Of a stretch of 64,000 nucleotides of DNA, positions 53,842 to 62,112 are shown piece after piece; positions within the stretch are counted from its first letter, which is position 1; every line of letters starts with the position of its first letter. This DNA comes from VYFG01 sp965213885 (GTDB lineage Bacteria > Pseudomonadota > Gammaproteobacteria > Arenicellales > Poriferihabitantaceae): positions 2,666,001 through 2,730,000 of the forward strand of contig OZ243919.1 of the NCBI GenBank assembly GCA_965213885.1, read 5' to 3'. The notes beneath the pieces were generated by a model that saw only the letters and a list, made by a program, of their open reading frames with translations, made no database searches and had not been told where the DNA came from. The translations under genes were made by a program, and so were the position numbers.

Positions 53842-54483
53842 TCACCGTGGCGACAGTTGGCCGTAACCGCCGAATTGCAGGAGAACTTCCGCCATTTCCG
53901 CGTCCGACAATAGCACCGGCTCCCCGATCCGGCAGGCATGCCAATATTGCCTGGCCAGCGTTTCCACCTCGATGGCAAGCTTGAGCGCCCTGTCGAGGTC
54001 ATCGTGGAAACAGATCATTCCATGGGTTCCGAGAAGACAGGCACGCCGCCCTTCCAGCGCTGTCAGCATGGCGTCGGACAGGGCCTGGGTACCGAACAGG
54101 GCATAGCCCGAACAGCGGATGTCCGCCCCCCCGGCAACTGCCACCATGTAGTGGAATGGCGGTATGTCCTTTCTCAGGCAGGACAGGGCGGTACAGAAAG
54201 TGGGATGCGCATGCACCACCGCCCCGGCTTCCGGCCGGGTCCGGTAGATATCCCGGTGCATGCGCCATTCGCTGGAAGGCCTGCGCTCCCCGACAAATTG
54301 GCCCTCGAGATCCATCTGCACCATGTCTTGCGGCCGCATGCGTTCATACGCCATCCCCGACGGGGTGATCAGGAACCCCCCGTCCGTGCGGATGCTGACG
54401 TTGCCCGCGCTCCCCTGGTTGATCCCTTCCCGGTGCATGGTTAGGCAGGCGTCGATGATCTGCTGGCCCGGAGTTCTGTCCAT
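53842..54483 (-). CDS. Class II aldolase/adducin family protein
   Basis: A 213-residue zinc-dependent aldolase. NQGSAGNVSIR and SGMAYERMRPQDMV form the phosphate-binding loops, SSEWRMH holds the catalytic Glu, and the zinc His residues are in AVVHAHPTFCTALS and LLGTHGMICF. Such enzymes cleave fuculose-1-phosphate, rhamnulose-1-phosphate, or 5-deoxy/5-methylthio-ribulose 1-phosphate to dihydroxyacetone phosphate and an aldehyde. The near-contiguous MtnA-type isomerase points to the last two. ATG 54483 is preferred to a GTG eight codons upstream. Confidence 0.88.
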   Translation of the reverse strand: MDRTPGQQIIDACLTMHREGINQGSAGNVSIRTDGGFLITPSGMAYERMRPQDMVQMDLEGQFVGERRPSSEWRMHRDIYRTRPEAGAVVHAHPTFCTALSCLRKDIPPFHYMVAVAGGADIRCSGYALFGTQALSDAMLTALEGRRACLLGTHGMICFHDDLDRALKLAIEVETLARQYWHACRIGEPVLLSDAEMAEVLLQFGGYGQLSPR

Positions 54484-54615
54484 GGCTGAAGCTAAAGGTG
54501 TATTCACACGAAATTCGCAGGTAGGAGGCAGGATAGTACCGCGAATTCCGGCATGGTGCCGTATCCGACCGCTACCGGGGCTTCGGCCGGTCACCCTGCT
54601 CCCCTGATCCGTCCG

Positions 54616-55044
54616 TCAGGGAACCAGTTGGTAATGCTGCCGGGCGGGTATGACGCCTCGGATGCCGCCTTTCGGATTCTCCACGTCCCCCCTGTATCGG
54701 GGAATGATGTGAAGATGCAGGTGCATGATCGACTGACCGGCGTCCTCCCCGACATTGACACCGATATTGTATCCGTCGGGACGGTGTTCCCGTTCGATGA
54801 TGTCCCTGGCAAGGTCGACCATTTCCCACATCTCCCGCTTCACTTCCGGGGGGGCATCGAAGTAGGTGGGAAAATGCCGGTAAGGTATCACCAGCATGTG
54901 TCCGGGGTTGACCGGGTGCCGGTCCCATCCGGCAAAGCAATGCTTCCCTCTGATCAGGGCCCTTCCCGGCCTGGTTCTGCAGAACCGGCACTCCTGTTGT
55001 TGCACCTGCTGCTGGGTCTGTTGTTGCGTCGACGTACCGGACAT
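54616..55044 (-). CDS. HIT-family nucleotide hydrolase
   Basis: About 142 residues from ATG 55044. A Gln-rich N terminus precedes ECRFCR, the zinc Cys pair. The histidine triad is SIMHLHLHIIPRYRGD near the C terminus, preceded by NIGVNVGEDAGQ. HIT proteins hydrolyse nucleotide conjugates such as diadenosine polyphosphates, nucleoside phosphoramidates or adenylylated intermediates. It lies 132 bp upstream of the aldolase on the same strand and might form a unit with aldolase and MtnA-type gene, although no functional link is known. Confidence 0.87.
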   Translation of the reverse strand: MSGTSTQQQTQQQVQQQECRFCRTRPGRALIRGKHCFAGWDRHPVNPGHMLVIPYRHFPTYFDAPPEVKREMWEMVDLARDIIEREHRPDGYNIGVNVGEDAGQSIMHLHLHIIPRYRGDVENPKGGIRGVIPARQHYQLVP

Positions 55045-55268
55045 GGAGAAAACGGGATGGCGGGCGGCTCTTTCGGATGAACGGGACAATCCCGTGCTCA
55101 CACGATCTTATTTTGTCCCGGCTCCCGCCTCAAGGACACGGGGGCTTATACCCGGATCAAATTGGCTTGTGTCTCCCTCCCGGCCGAATGTCCAAACTCC
55201 CTGCAGACGCCGCTCCATCGGCTCGGCCGCAGGCCAATCCCCGGCAGGGAGTCACCCCCCCGATCCTC

Positions 55269-55682
55269 TCACCCTCCGATTGGCTCGTTCAACTCGATCA
55301 GATAACCGTTCGGATCCCTGAAGAACGCGATGATCCGGGTGCCGCCCTTCATCGGTCCGGGCTCGCGCACGAACTCGACGCCTTGGGACTTCAGGTAGTC
55401 CGCGGTCGCGTTAACGTCCGACACCTTGAGCGCGAAATGCCCCCAGGCGTTGCCCATGTCATAGGGTTTCTCCTGGTCCCAGTTGTAGGTCATCTCGATT
55501 GTGGTGCCCTCGTCCTCGCCCTGGTAGCCGACGAAGGTGTTGGTGAACCGGCCCTCCGGGTACTCGTTCTGACGCAGGATCTGCATGCCCAGGATGCGGG
55601 TATAGAAATCCAGGGTCTTCTCCTGGTCGAATACGCGAATCATCGTGTGGTCGAGCCGGAAGTCGGGTTTTTGGTCATTCAT
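55269..55682 (-). CDS. gloA: Glyoxalase I (lactoylglutathione lyase)
   Basis: A 137-residue VOC-fold protein. LDHTMIRVFDQEKTLDFYTRILGM gives the first His, EGTTIEMTYNWDQ the Glu, MGNAWGHFALKV the second His, and DPNGYLIELNEP the last Glu of the metal site, all as in bacterial GloA. It isomerises the hemithioacetal of methylglyoxal and glutathione. The ATG is 3 bp after the stop of the Rieske oxygenase gene, so a product aldehyde of that reaction may be its reason for co-expression. Confidence 0.93.
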   Translation of the reverse strand: MNDQKPDFRLDHTMIRVFDQEKTLDFYTRILGMQILRQNEYPEGRFTNTFVGYQGEDEGTTIEMTYNWDQEKPYDMGNAWGHFALKVSDVNATADYLKSQGVEFVREPGPMKGGTRIIAFFRDPNGYLIELNEPIGG

Positions 55683-55685
55683 CGT

Positions 55686-56816
55686 TCACCTCTGTCGTGT
55701 CAGTGCGGGCCGGATCGCATCGGCCACCAGTTCCTGGAATTTGCGCACGCCCTTTTCCCAGTGCGGCGAAAGCACACCGCCCTGCGCGGCCAGCGCGGAA
55801 TACCGTCCCTGCTGCAGGCGCACGCACATCTCGTGATCTTCCCGGTGCACGCTCCGCCACAGGTCCGCCAGCTGCCGAATCTCCCCTTCACTATAGTTCG
55901 AGTCCGCATGGGTGTAAATCACCCGCTTCTGGCAGGTGCTGCCGGCGCCGAGCGGTGTGTTCAGGTGCACTCCGATCTGGTCGGGCTGGTACGTGCCCAG
56001 CACGAAATTCGGAAACAGGGTCAGGTAGTGCGAGGTGACGCCCAGGGTGCCCTGCCGCGCGTTGGCCAGTTGCGACTTGCTCAATTCAACCGCGCTGCCC
56101 AGGCAGTGCTCGTCCATCACGACGCAGTGGTTTTCCAGGGGCTGGTCAGTGGTTTCGCTGTGCACGAACTGGACATGGTACGGCTCGATGAAGTTTTCCA
56201 TCAGCAGTTTCCAGTTGCAGTCCACAACGCCGAATTCCAGCACTGCCACGGGCCTGTATCCGGAAATGTCATTTTCGCCCAGCTGCCGATGGGCCGGCGC
56301 CAGAAAGTCATCGAATGATGCGGGCTGCGGCGACAGGTTGACAAAGATCCAGTCATGCCAGACCTCGCAGTGCACTGGCATCAGGCCATTGTCCTCGTAG
56401 CGGAAATCGGCGGGCACCTCGCTTGCCCCGCCCCCGAAATAGGGTGCATTCCTGAGCGCGCCACACAGATCGTAGCTCCAACTGTGATAGGGGCAGCGGA
56501 TCAGTTTCCCGGCATTTCGGTCGACGTCGACCAGCTTCAGGTTGCGGTGCCGGCAGACGTTGTGGAAAGCGGAAATCTTTCCGTCACCGCCGCGCAGCAA
56601 GAACAGCGGCTGTCCCGAGACCTCGACGGGGCGGACATCGCCGGCCTTGTCCATCAGGTGCGCGAAGCCCACGAACACCCAGTTGCGGCCGAACAGGCGG
56701 CCTTGCTCGAGGCTAAAGAAGGTGTCGTCGGTATAGGCCGGTCCCGGCAGGCCGTGAACCGTTTCACCCGCCCTGTCGAAATGTTCCAGTAACGCCGGAT
56801 GGGGATCGGGTTGCAT
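55686..56816 (-). CDS. Rieske non-haem iron oxygenase, alpha subunit
   Basis: A 376-residue oxygenase from ATG 56816 (a TTG eight codons upstream is less likely). The Rieske 2Fe-2S motif is CRHRNLKL...CPYHSWSYDLCG (Cys-x-His and Cys-x2-His). The mononuclear iron region is NFIEPYHVQFVHS, with Glu where ring-hydroxylating dioxygenases have Asp, as in choline-monooxygenase-like and demethylase members. No beta subunit or reductase is adjacent, so it probably forms a trimer served by a reductase encoded elsewhere. It heads a unit with gloA and is divergent from the Lrp/AsnC gene. Confidence 0.9.
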   Translation of the reverse strand: MQPDPHPALLEHFDRAGETVHGLPGPAYTDDTFFSLEQGRLFGRNWVFVGFAHLMDKAGDVRPVEVSGQPLFLLRGGDGKISAFHNVCRHRNLKLVDVDRNAGKLIRCPYHSWSYDLCGALRNAPYFGGGASEVPADFRYEDNGLMPVHCEVWHDWIFVNLSPQPASFDDFLAPAHRQLGENDISGYRPVAVLEFGVVDCNWKLLMENFIEPYHVQFVHSETTDQPLENHCVVMDEHCLGSAVELSKSQLANARQGTLGVTSHYLTLFPNFVLGTYQPDQIGVHLNTPLGAGSTCQKRVIYTHADSNYSEGEIRQLADLWRSVHREDHEMCVRLQQGRYSALAAQGGVLSPHWEKGVRKFQELVADAIRPALTRQR

Positions 56817-56900
56817 CACATGGCCCTCTCGAAACTTCAAACAAGAACAGGATAGAAAATTCGAATTCCACAGCGAAATTTAGCATATATTGCCTTATCA

Positions 56901-56953
56901 GCAAAATTATTTGCATAAAATTATTTATTCATGAATAATTCGCGGAATTATTC
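56901..56953. promoter_or_regulatory. Cluster of inverted repeats, putative Lrp/AsnC operator
   Basis: In an AT-rich 150-bp divergent region there are three inverted repeats: GCAAA-ATTA-TTTGC (56901-56914), TTATTC-AT-GAATAA (56925-56938), and GAATAATTC-GCG-GAATTATTC (arms 56933-56941 and 56945-56953). The last ends 15 bp before the regulator GTG. Repeated AT-rich dyads are typical of Lrp/AsnC family binding, so autoregulation and control of the divergent Rieske gene are likely. Confidence 0.6.
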
Positions 56954-56967
56954 TTGTATCCATAATC

Positions 56968-57471
56968 GTGGCATTGGAATCAGCGGAACCTGTCAGGTTG
57001 AAATCCACCGGACTCGCATCGGTCGACAACGATCTCAATCGCCGGATCGTCAAGATGCTGCAAAGCGATGGTCGCCGACCCTACAAGGACATCGCCAAAG
57101 CGCTTGACGTGTCCGAAGGCACCGTGCGCAACCGGGTGCAGTCAATGAAGCGGGCAGGGGCGTTACGCATCTGCGCCCTGGTCGATCCGACCGAGGTCCG
57201 CTACAAGGCGGACGCGATGGTCGGCATCAAGGTCGCACCGGGCTACCCGGTGGAGCAGGTGGCGGAACGGCTCGGCCAGTCGCCCGACGTTGTCTACATC
57301 CTGTGGGTCACCGGCCGCTTCGACCTGCTGGTCGAGATCGTTACCAACGACCGCCGCGACTTTCACGAATTCCTGGAACAGGAAATCCATGTCCAGCCCG
57401 ACATCGCCTCGAGCGAAACCATGTCGGGGCTGAAAAATTTCAAGAACCAGTTCCTGCTCAAGCAGAACTGA
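56968..57471 (+). CDS. Lrp/AsnC-family transcriptional regulator
   Basis: A 167-residue regulator with an N-terminal HTH (LNRRIVKMLQSDGRRPYKDIAKALDVSEGTVRNRVQSM) and a C-terminal RAM domain (MVGIKVAPGYPVEQVAERLG, GRFDLLVEIVTND). RAM domains bind amino acids or related effectors and mediate octamer formation. GTG 56968 is the start. It lies between the Rieske-gloA unit and the GS-ABC unit and is the obvious regulator of both, with ligand probably the transported amine or amino acid. Confidence 0.93.
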   Translation: MALESAEPVRLKSTGLASVDNDLNRRIVKMLQSDGRRPYKDIAKALDVSEGTVRNRVQSMKRAGALRICALVDPTEVRYKADAMVGIKVAPGYPVEQVAERLGQSPDVVYILWVTGRFDLLVEIVTNDRRDFHEFLEQEIHVQPDIASSETMSGLKNFKNQFLLKQN

Positions 57472-57519
57472 GTCCGCAACAGCCAGACCGAAAAGCCCAT
57501 CCAAACTGGAGAATCATCA

Positions 57520-58935
57520 ATGACCGCCTATGTAGAAGACTTTGCCGACGCCCTGCCTTCGGACGAACGTATCGCCGATGTGCGCAAGCAACTTGAGGAC
57601 GCCGGTGTCAGGTACGTCCTGTCGAGCTGGATCGACCTGTTCGGCATTCCCAAGACCAAGCCGGTGCCGATGAGCGACTTCGAGTTGCTGTGCAAGGGGA
57701 AGGGGCCGCAGTTCGCGGTGCATTCGATCTCCTACGTGCCGGAACTGACGCCGGCCGACTCCGACCAGGTCATGGTTCCCGACCTCGACGCGGTCTATGT
57801 CTGCCCGTGGGACAACAGCACGGCGATCATCTTTGCCGACCTGTTCTGGGAGGACAGGCCATACGACCACTGCCCCCGGCAGGCGCTGAAGCGTGCGATT
57901 CGCGATGCCGGCGATCAGGGCTACGTCGGTTATGCCGGCATTGAGCCCGAGTTCATCGCGATGCGCTATGACGAGCAGGGAGCCCCGGTCAAGGCGATCG
58001 ACAACGACCCGCCCCACGGCCTGCGCCCGCGCCGGCAGGCCTTCGGCTACGACGTCGAGTACTCGCTGGACTCGATGCATTTCCTCAAGGACATGATCGA
58101 TATTCTCGAAGACCTTGGCTGGAACCTGCATGACGTGGTCGCCGAGGGCGCCTATTCGCAGTTCGAACTCGACTTTCACTACACCGACCTGCTGGAAATG
58201 GCCGACCGGCTGGTCTTCCTGCGCATCCTGCTCAAGGAAGTCGCGAAGAAACACGGCATGTTCATCACCTTCATGCCCAAGCCGACCACCGGCGACTGGC
58301 GCTCGGGCGCGCATATCAATTTCTCGCTGCAGTCGGTGGACCGCCCCGGGGAAAACCTGTTCGGCTCGGACGGGACCGGCTGGACCGACGTGGTGCACCA
58401 TGCCGTGGGCGGCCTCATGGCCCACGCCGATGCGCTGACCGCGATCACCTGCCCGACGGTGAATTCCTACAACGGCCTGGTGCCGAAGGTCGGTGGTTTC
58501 GAGGGCGGCACGGTGACCTGGGCTCCGACCAACATCACCTACGGCCACAACAACCGCTCGGCACAGTTTCGCCTGCCGCAAAGCCGTTTCTGCATCGAAA
58601 ACCGCGCGGCGGACATGTGCATGAATGTCTATCTCGGTCTTGCCATGACCCTGAAGGCGGTGATCAAGGGGATCGCCGACAGGATCGATCCCGGTCCCGC
58701 GACCGACCGCGACCTCTACCAGATGACCGACGCTGAATTGCGCGACGCGGGCATTCGTCGCCTGCCGCGAAACCTGGCAGCGGCCACCGAGGCACTGGGC
58801 AGGGATGACCTCGCATGCGAGGTCATGGGCGAGGGAATGCGCAACTCCTATATCGCCTACAAGATTGACGAGTGGGAGCGTTACCACCAGACCGTCACCG
58901 ACTGGGAAGTCCAGGAATACCTGCGGCTTTTCTAG
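57520..58935 (+). CDS. Glutamine synthetase homologue, GlnT/gamma-glutamylmethylamide synthetase-like
   Basis: A 471-residue ATP-dependent glutamyl-amide ligase of the GS superfamily, not a canonical GlnA. It starts with VLSSWIDLFGIPKTKPVP, resembling GmaS/GlnT proteins. Metal and ATP motifs are GIEPEFI, EGAYSQFELDF, HGMFITFMPKP, GAHINFSLQ and NNRSAQFRLP. GmaS makes gamma-glutamylmethylamide, TdnQ/AtdA1 gamma-glutamylanilide, IpuC gamma-glutamyl-isopropylamide. The gene is 48 bp after the Lrp/AsnC gene and precedes an ABC transporter, so it probably activates an imported amine. Substrate unknown. Confidence 0.87.
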   Translation: MTAYVEDFADALPSDERIADVRKQLEDAGVRYVLSSWIDLFGIPKTKPVPMSDFELLCKGKGPQFAVHSISYVPELTPADSDQVMVPDLDAVYVCPWDNSTAIIFADLFWEDRPYDHCPRQALKRAIRDAGDQGYVGYAGIEPEFIAMRYDEQGAPVKAIDNDPPHGLRPRRQAFGYDVEYSLDSMHFLKDMIDILEDLGWNLHDVVAEGAYSQFELDFHYTDLLEMADRLVFLRILLKEVAKKHGMFITFMPKPTTGDWRSGAHINFSLQSVDRPGENLFGSDGTGWTDVVHHAVGGLMAHADALTAITCPTVNSYNGLVPKVGGFEGGTVTWAPTNITYGHNNRSAQFRLPQSRFCIENRAADMCMNVYLGLAMTLKAVIKGIADRIDPGPATDRDLYQMTDAELRDAGIRRLPRNLAAATEALGRDDLACEVMGEGMRNSYIAYKIDEWERYHQTVTDWEVQEYLRLF

Positions 58936-58969
58936 TCCGCGAACGGAACGTGGGGGAGGAGGGAAAATC

Positions 58970-59077
58970 ATGTCTGACGGGACGGATCGACCCTTTCTTC
59001 CGCTTCCGGTAGCGGGTGCGGGCCCAGCCCGCACCCGCCCTGCTCCAGAGAATCCGTCGCCCCGGTCACCGGGCTGA
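58970..59077 (+). CDS. Possible short ORF in GS-permease gap
   Basis: A 35-codon frame starts at ATG 58970 behind a very purine-rich ribosome-binding site (GGGGGAGGAGGG) and ends 6 bp before the permease ATG. The product is Pro/Ala/Arg-rich with no recognisable domain and overlaps a 12-bp stem-loop. It may be a coupling leader for the permease or simply the stem-loop with a chance frame. Confidence 0.3.
   Translation: MSDGTDRPFLPLPVAGAGPARTRPAPENPSPRSPG
59012..59038 (+). promoter_or_regulatory. Strong intercistronic stem-loop
   Basis: GCGGGTGCGGGC (59012-59023) and GCCCGCACCCGC (59027-59038) form a perfect 12-bp stem with a 3-nt loop between the GS-like gene and the permease. There is no T-run downstream. 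It could stabilise the GS message or attenuate transcription into the transporter genes. Confidence 0.55.
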
Positions 59078-59083
59078 ACCGAC

Positions 59084-59932
59084 ATGGGCGGCCAGACCCC
59101 AAGCAGCGGCCAACCGGCAGCACCATCGGCCACCATCCGAAAGCAGCGCCTGTTCGAATTCAACCACCCGATTCCACCGGCCAGTGCATTGTGGCTTGCG
59201 GTTGCCGCCTGGTTCCTGTTTTTCGGCCTGTGGGAACTGGCCGTGCTGATGGAGTTGACCAATGCGGTTCTACTGCCGGGACCAGTCAAGGTCATCACCA
59301 GTTTCGTCGAACTGTTCGGAGAAAAGAATTACCTGCTCGACATCGGAATGAGCCTGTACCGCGTCGTCGTCAGCTTTCTTCTGGCCTGCCTGCTCGCGGT
59401 ACCGCTGGGTATCCTGATGGGAACCTTTCGCCGGGTCGAGGCGTTCTTCAATCCACTGGTATCGGCCTTCAGGTATCTTCCCGCGCCCTCTTTCATACCG
59501 CTACTGCTGATGTGGCTTGGCGCCGGTGAAGCACAGAAGCTTGCTCTGCTATTTCTCGGCGTGGTGTGGTTCCTGATCACGCTGATCATGGACTACGCCA
59601 AATCCCTGCCGGCTGACTTCATCAATACCGCCCTGACCCTGGGCGGCAACCGTCGGCAGGTGTTGTGGACCGTGGTGGTGCCTGCAATGCTGCCCGATAT
59701 CCTGACCGCGATGCGCCAGATGCTCGCGGTCAGCTGGACCTACCTGGTGATTGCCGAAATCGTCGCCGCGGATTCCGGCATCGGCGCGATGATGATGCGC
59801 GCCAAGCGCTTCGTGCATATCGACGAGATCATGGCCGGCATCATCACGATCGGCCTGCTCGGGCTGATCTTCGACATACTGCTGCGCCGCTTGCGGCTCA
59901 TTTTGTTCCCGTACCTCGAGTCAAGTGAATGA
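59084..59932 (+). CDS. ABC transporter permease, TauC/SsuC type
   Basis: A 282-residue inner-membrane permease with six hydrophobic segments. The segment PGPVKVITSFVELFGE, followed by RVVVSFLLACLLAVPLGILMG and NPLVSAFRYLPAPSFIPLLLMWLGAG, is typical of taurine/alkanesulfonate/NMT1-type permeases; the EAA loop reads NTALTLGGNRRQVLWTVVVPAMLPDI. It pairs as a homodimer with the ATPase at 61157 and serves the binding protein at 60045. It follows the GS-like gene in the same operon. Confidence 0.92.
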   Translation: MGGQTPSSGQPAAPSATIRKQRLFEFNHPIPPASALWLAVAAWFLFFGLWELAVLMELTNAVLLPGPVKVITSFVELFGEKNYLLDIGMSLYRVVVSFLLACLLAVPLGILMGTFRRVEAFFNPLVSAFRYLPAPSFIPLLLMWLGAGEAQKLALLFLGVVWFLITLIMDYAKSLPADFINTALTLGGNRRQVLWTVVVPAMLPDILTAMRQMLAVSWTYLVIAEIVAADSGIGAMMMRAKRFVHIDEIMAGIITIGLLGLIFDILLRRLRLILFPYLESSE

Positions 59933-60044
59933 CACGATGCGGAAATCACCCTGGAAACAGCAGGGAAACACGATTCGAGGCCGGCGCCGCCGAGGCTCAC
60001 TGGCTGTTTTTCCCATGTACTCAACCCGATAGGAGGTACCCAAA

Positions 60045-61097
60045 ATGACACTCAGGAAACTGGCCACGAGCGCCGTACTTGCAGGATCGTTCCTGTTCGC
60101 CCTTGTTTCATCCGTACAGGCTGCCGAGGAAGTCAAGATCTCCGGATTTACCTGGCCCGGATACGGCTTCTGGTTCATCGCCAAGGACAAGAACCTGGCG
60201 CCGAACCTGGACATCAACTACCAGACCATCGAAGACCCCTACGAGAGTTACAACCTCGTGACCGCCGACCAGATGGACGTGGTTTCCAGCACGGTGGAGT
60301 TTTCGCCGATCGCGGCTGAACGTGACATGCCACTCAAGCTGGTCGCTTTCGCCAACCTGTCCTACGGCACCGACAAGATTGTCGGCGCCCCGGGAATCGA
60401 CGGCCCTGCCGATCTCAAGGGAAAGAAGGTCGCCGTGGTCGAAGGTGGCCTGGCGCAGATATACGTTGCCATGTGGCTGGAACGTAACGGCCATCCATTC
60501 GACTCGGTGCAATACAAAAACATCATCGCCGACGATGCGTTTGCAGCCATGATCGGCGGCGACGTGGCCGCTTCCGAATTCTGGGAGCCCTACGGAAGTA
60601 ACGTCCTCAAGGCTCTCGACGGTTCCAAGGTGCTGTCACAGTCACGCGAGGACTACTGGACTTCCAAGGCCGTGATCGCCGACGGGCTATACATGAATGC
60701 AAGGTTCATCGAGGAGCGTCACGATGTCGCGCTCGACACCATGCGCGCCCTCTACGATGCGATTGCCTGGTGGAAAAAGAACCCGACCGAAGGAAATGAA
60801 ATCATTGCCAAGGGGATGAAAATGAGTGTCGAGGACGTCGAACTGGTCATCGGCAAGGATGGCAGCGGTCTCGACGGCGGGCTTTACGTTTACGATTTCA
60901 TGGAAGCCGCCCGTTTCTGCGGTGCTGCGCCCGGTGACCCGCCATTCAATCAAACCAACGGCCAGATGCGCTCGCACTACGAGCTGATGTCGGACTGGTG
61001 GTTGAAGTTCGGCTTTCTGGAGACCCGTAATCCCTATGAAAAAGGCGTGGACTGCAGCCTGCACAAGGAGCTCTATGACAGCGGCTATCGGGGTTAG
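60045..61097 (+). CDS. ABC transporter substrate-binding protein, NMT1/TauA type
   Basis: A 350-residue periplasmic protein with a Sec signal (LATSAVLAGSFLFALVSSVQA, cleavage after AQA-like site near residue 26). The mature part starts EEVKISGFTWPGYGFWFIAKD, then DQMDVVSSTVEFSPIAAERDMPLKLVAF and GKKVAVVEGGLAQIYVAMWL, which are NMT1/TauA-type markers. AGGAGG lies before the ATG. Ligands of the family include sulfonates, thiamine precursors and aromatic or amine compounds. The adjacent GS-like and Rieske genes suggest an amine ligand. Confidence 0.92.
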   Translation: MTLRKLATSAVLAGSFLFALVSSVQAAEEVKISGFTWPGYGFWFIAKDKNLAPNLDINYQTIEDPYESYNLVTADQMDVVSSTVEFSPIAAERDMPLKLVAFANLSYGTDKIVGAPGIDGPADLKGKKVAVVEGGLAQIYVAMWLERNGHPFDSVQYKNIIADDAFAAMIGGDVAASEFWEPYGSNVLKALDGSKVLSQSREDYWTSKAVIADGLYMNARFIEERHDVALDTMRALYDAIAWWKKNPTEGNEIIAKGMKMSVEDVELVIGKDGSGLDGGLYVYDFMEAARFCGAAPGDPPFNQTNGQMRSHYELMSDWWLKFGFLETRNPYEKGVDCSLHKELYDSGYRG

Positions 61098-61106
61098 AAG
61101 CTTCGG

Positions 61107-61134
61107 CGCGCGGGGCCGGTTTCCACCCCGCGCG
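61107..61134 (+). promoter_or_regulatory. Stem-loop after the binding-protein gene
   Basis: CGCGCGGGG (61107-61115) and CCCCGCGCG (61126-61134) form a 9-bp GC stem with a 10-nt loop, 10 bp after the binding-protein stop and 23 bp before the ATPase ATG. Like the element at 23142-23171, it probably raises binding-protein mRNA relative to the ATPase. Confidence 0.6.
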
Positions 61135-61156
61135 TCGATGCCTGGAGCCTGATGCC

Positions 61157-61972
61157 ATGACCGACCATCCCCTCCCGCAGCAGCGTCGCAGCAAGCTGGT
61201 ACTGGAGCATGTCTCCAAGGAGTACCCGGTCCGACGCGGCAACAGCGTGCTCGCGGTCAGCGATGTTTCCTTCGATGTTGTCGACAACGAGGTCTGCGTG
61301 TTGCTGGGTCCGTCCGGTTGTGGCAAGACGACCGTCCTGCACATGATGGCCGGCCTGGAAGGCCCGACTGCAGGGCGGCTTACCCTTGACGGCAAGGAGA
61401 TCATCGGACCCAGTCGCGATCGCGGCATGGTGTTCCAGGGGTATACGTCGTTTCCGTGGCTGACCGTCGAGGAAAATGTCGAATACGGGATGCGTCTGAA
61501 CCGGGTGCCCACCGATGAACGCCGCGAGCGGGTGGATTTCTTCATCAACAAGGTCAAGCTGACGCGCTTCCGCCATGCCTACCCAAAACAGCTGTCCGGG
61601 GGAATGAAACAGCGAGTCGCGATAGCCAGGATGCTGGCCAACTCGCCGGAGATCTCGCTGATGGACGAACCTTTCGGTGCGCTTGATGCAGAAACGCGTT
61701 GGCACATGCAGGAATTGCTTCTGGACATCATCGACGAAACACAAATGACGGTGGTGCTGGTAACCCATGACATCGCTGAGGCACTGTTCCTGGCCGATCG
61801 GATCGTTTTCCTGTCGAACCATCCCGGACGCATCCGGGAAATACTCTCGATGGACTTCAAGCAGGGACGCCGTATCGCAAGCAAGGAAGAGTTGATCGAA
61901 ACGCCGGGCTACATCGAGATCGAGCGCGAGATCCTGCACATGATGCGGCAGGAAGCCAGGGAGGTGGAATGA
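61157..61972 (+). CDS. ABC transporter ATPase, TauB/SsuB type
   Basis: A 271-residue ATPase with Walker A LLGPSGCGKTT, Q-loop VFQGYTSFPWLTV, signature LSGGMKQRV, Walker B ISLMDEPFGALD and switch His in VTHDIAEALFLADRI. The FPWLTV segment is typical of nitrate/sulfonate/taurine-type transporters. It completes the transporter with the permease at 59084 and the binding protein at 60045, and is the last gene of the unit. Confidence 0.94.
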   Translation: MTDHPLPQQRRSKLVLEHVSKEYPVRRGNSVLAVSDVSFDVVDNEVCVLLGPSGCGKTTVLHMMAGLEGPTAGRLTLDGKEIIGPSRDRGMVFQGYTSFPWLTVEENVEYGMRLNRVPTDERRERVDFFINKVKLTRFRHAYPKQLSGGMKQRVAIARMLANSPEISLMDEPFGALDAETRWHMQELLLDIIDETQMTVVLVTHDIAEALFLADRIVFLSNHPGRIREILSMDFKQGRRIASKEELIETPGYIEIEREILHMMRQEAREVE

Positions 61973-62112
61973 TGCGGGTGTCCTGCCCGGCAGGACCTGA
62001 ACCCACAATCAACGGATTGTGAGCGAAAAACCTGATGGAATATGCAATATCGGGTGGTTATTTGTGCAATTAAGGACTTGTTATCCTGTTATACACGAAA
62101 TAAAATGCCCAA

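Noticed and set aside
57517..59298. A 593-codon frame on the minus strand opposite the GS-like gene
   Set aside because: Runs through the GS-like gene and into the ABC permease; no domain was seen and the sense strand has full conserved motifs.
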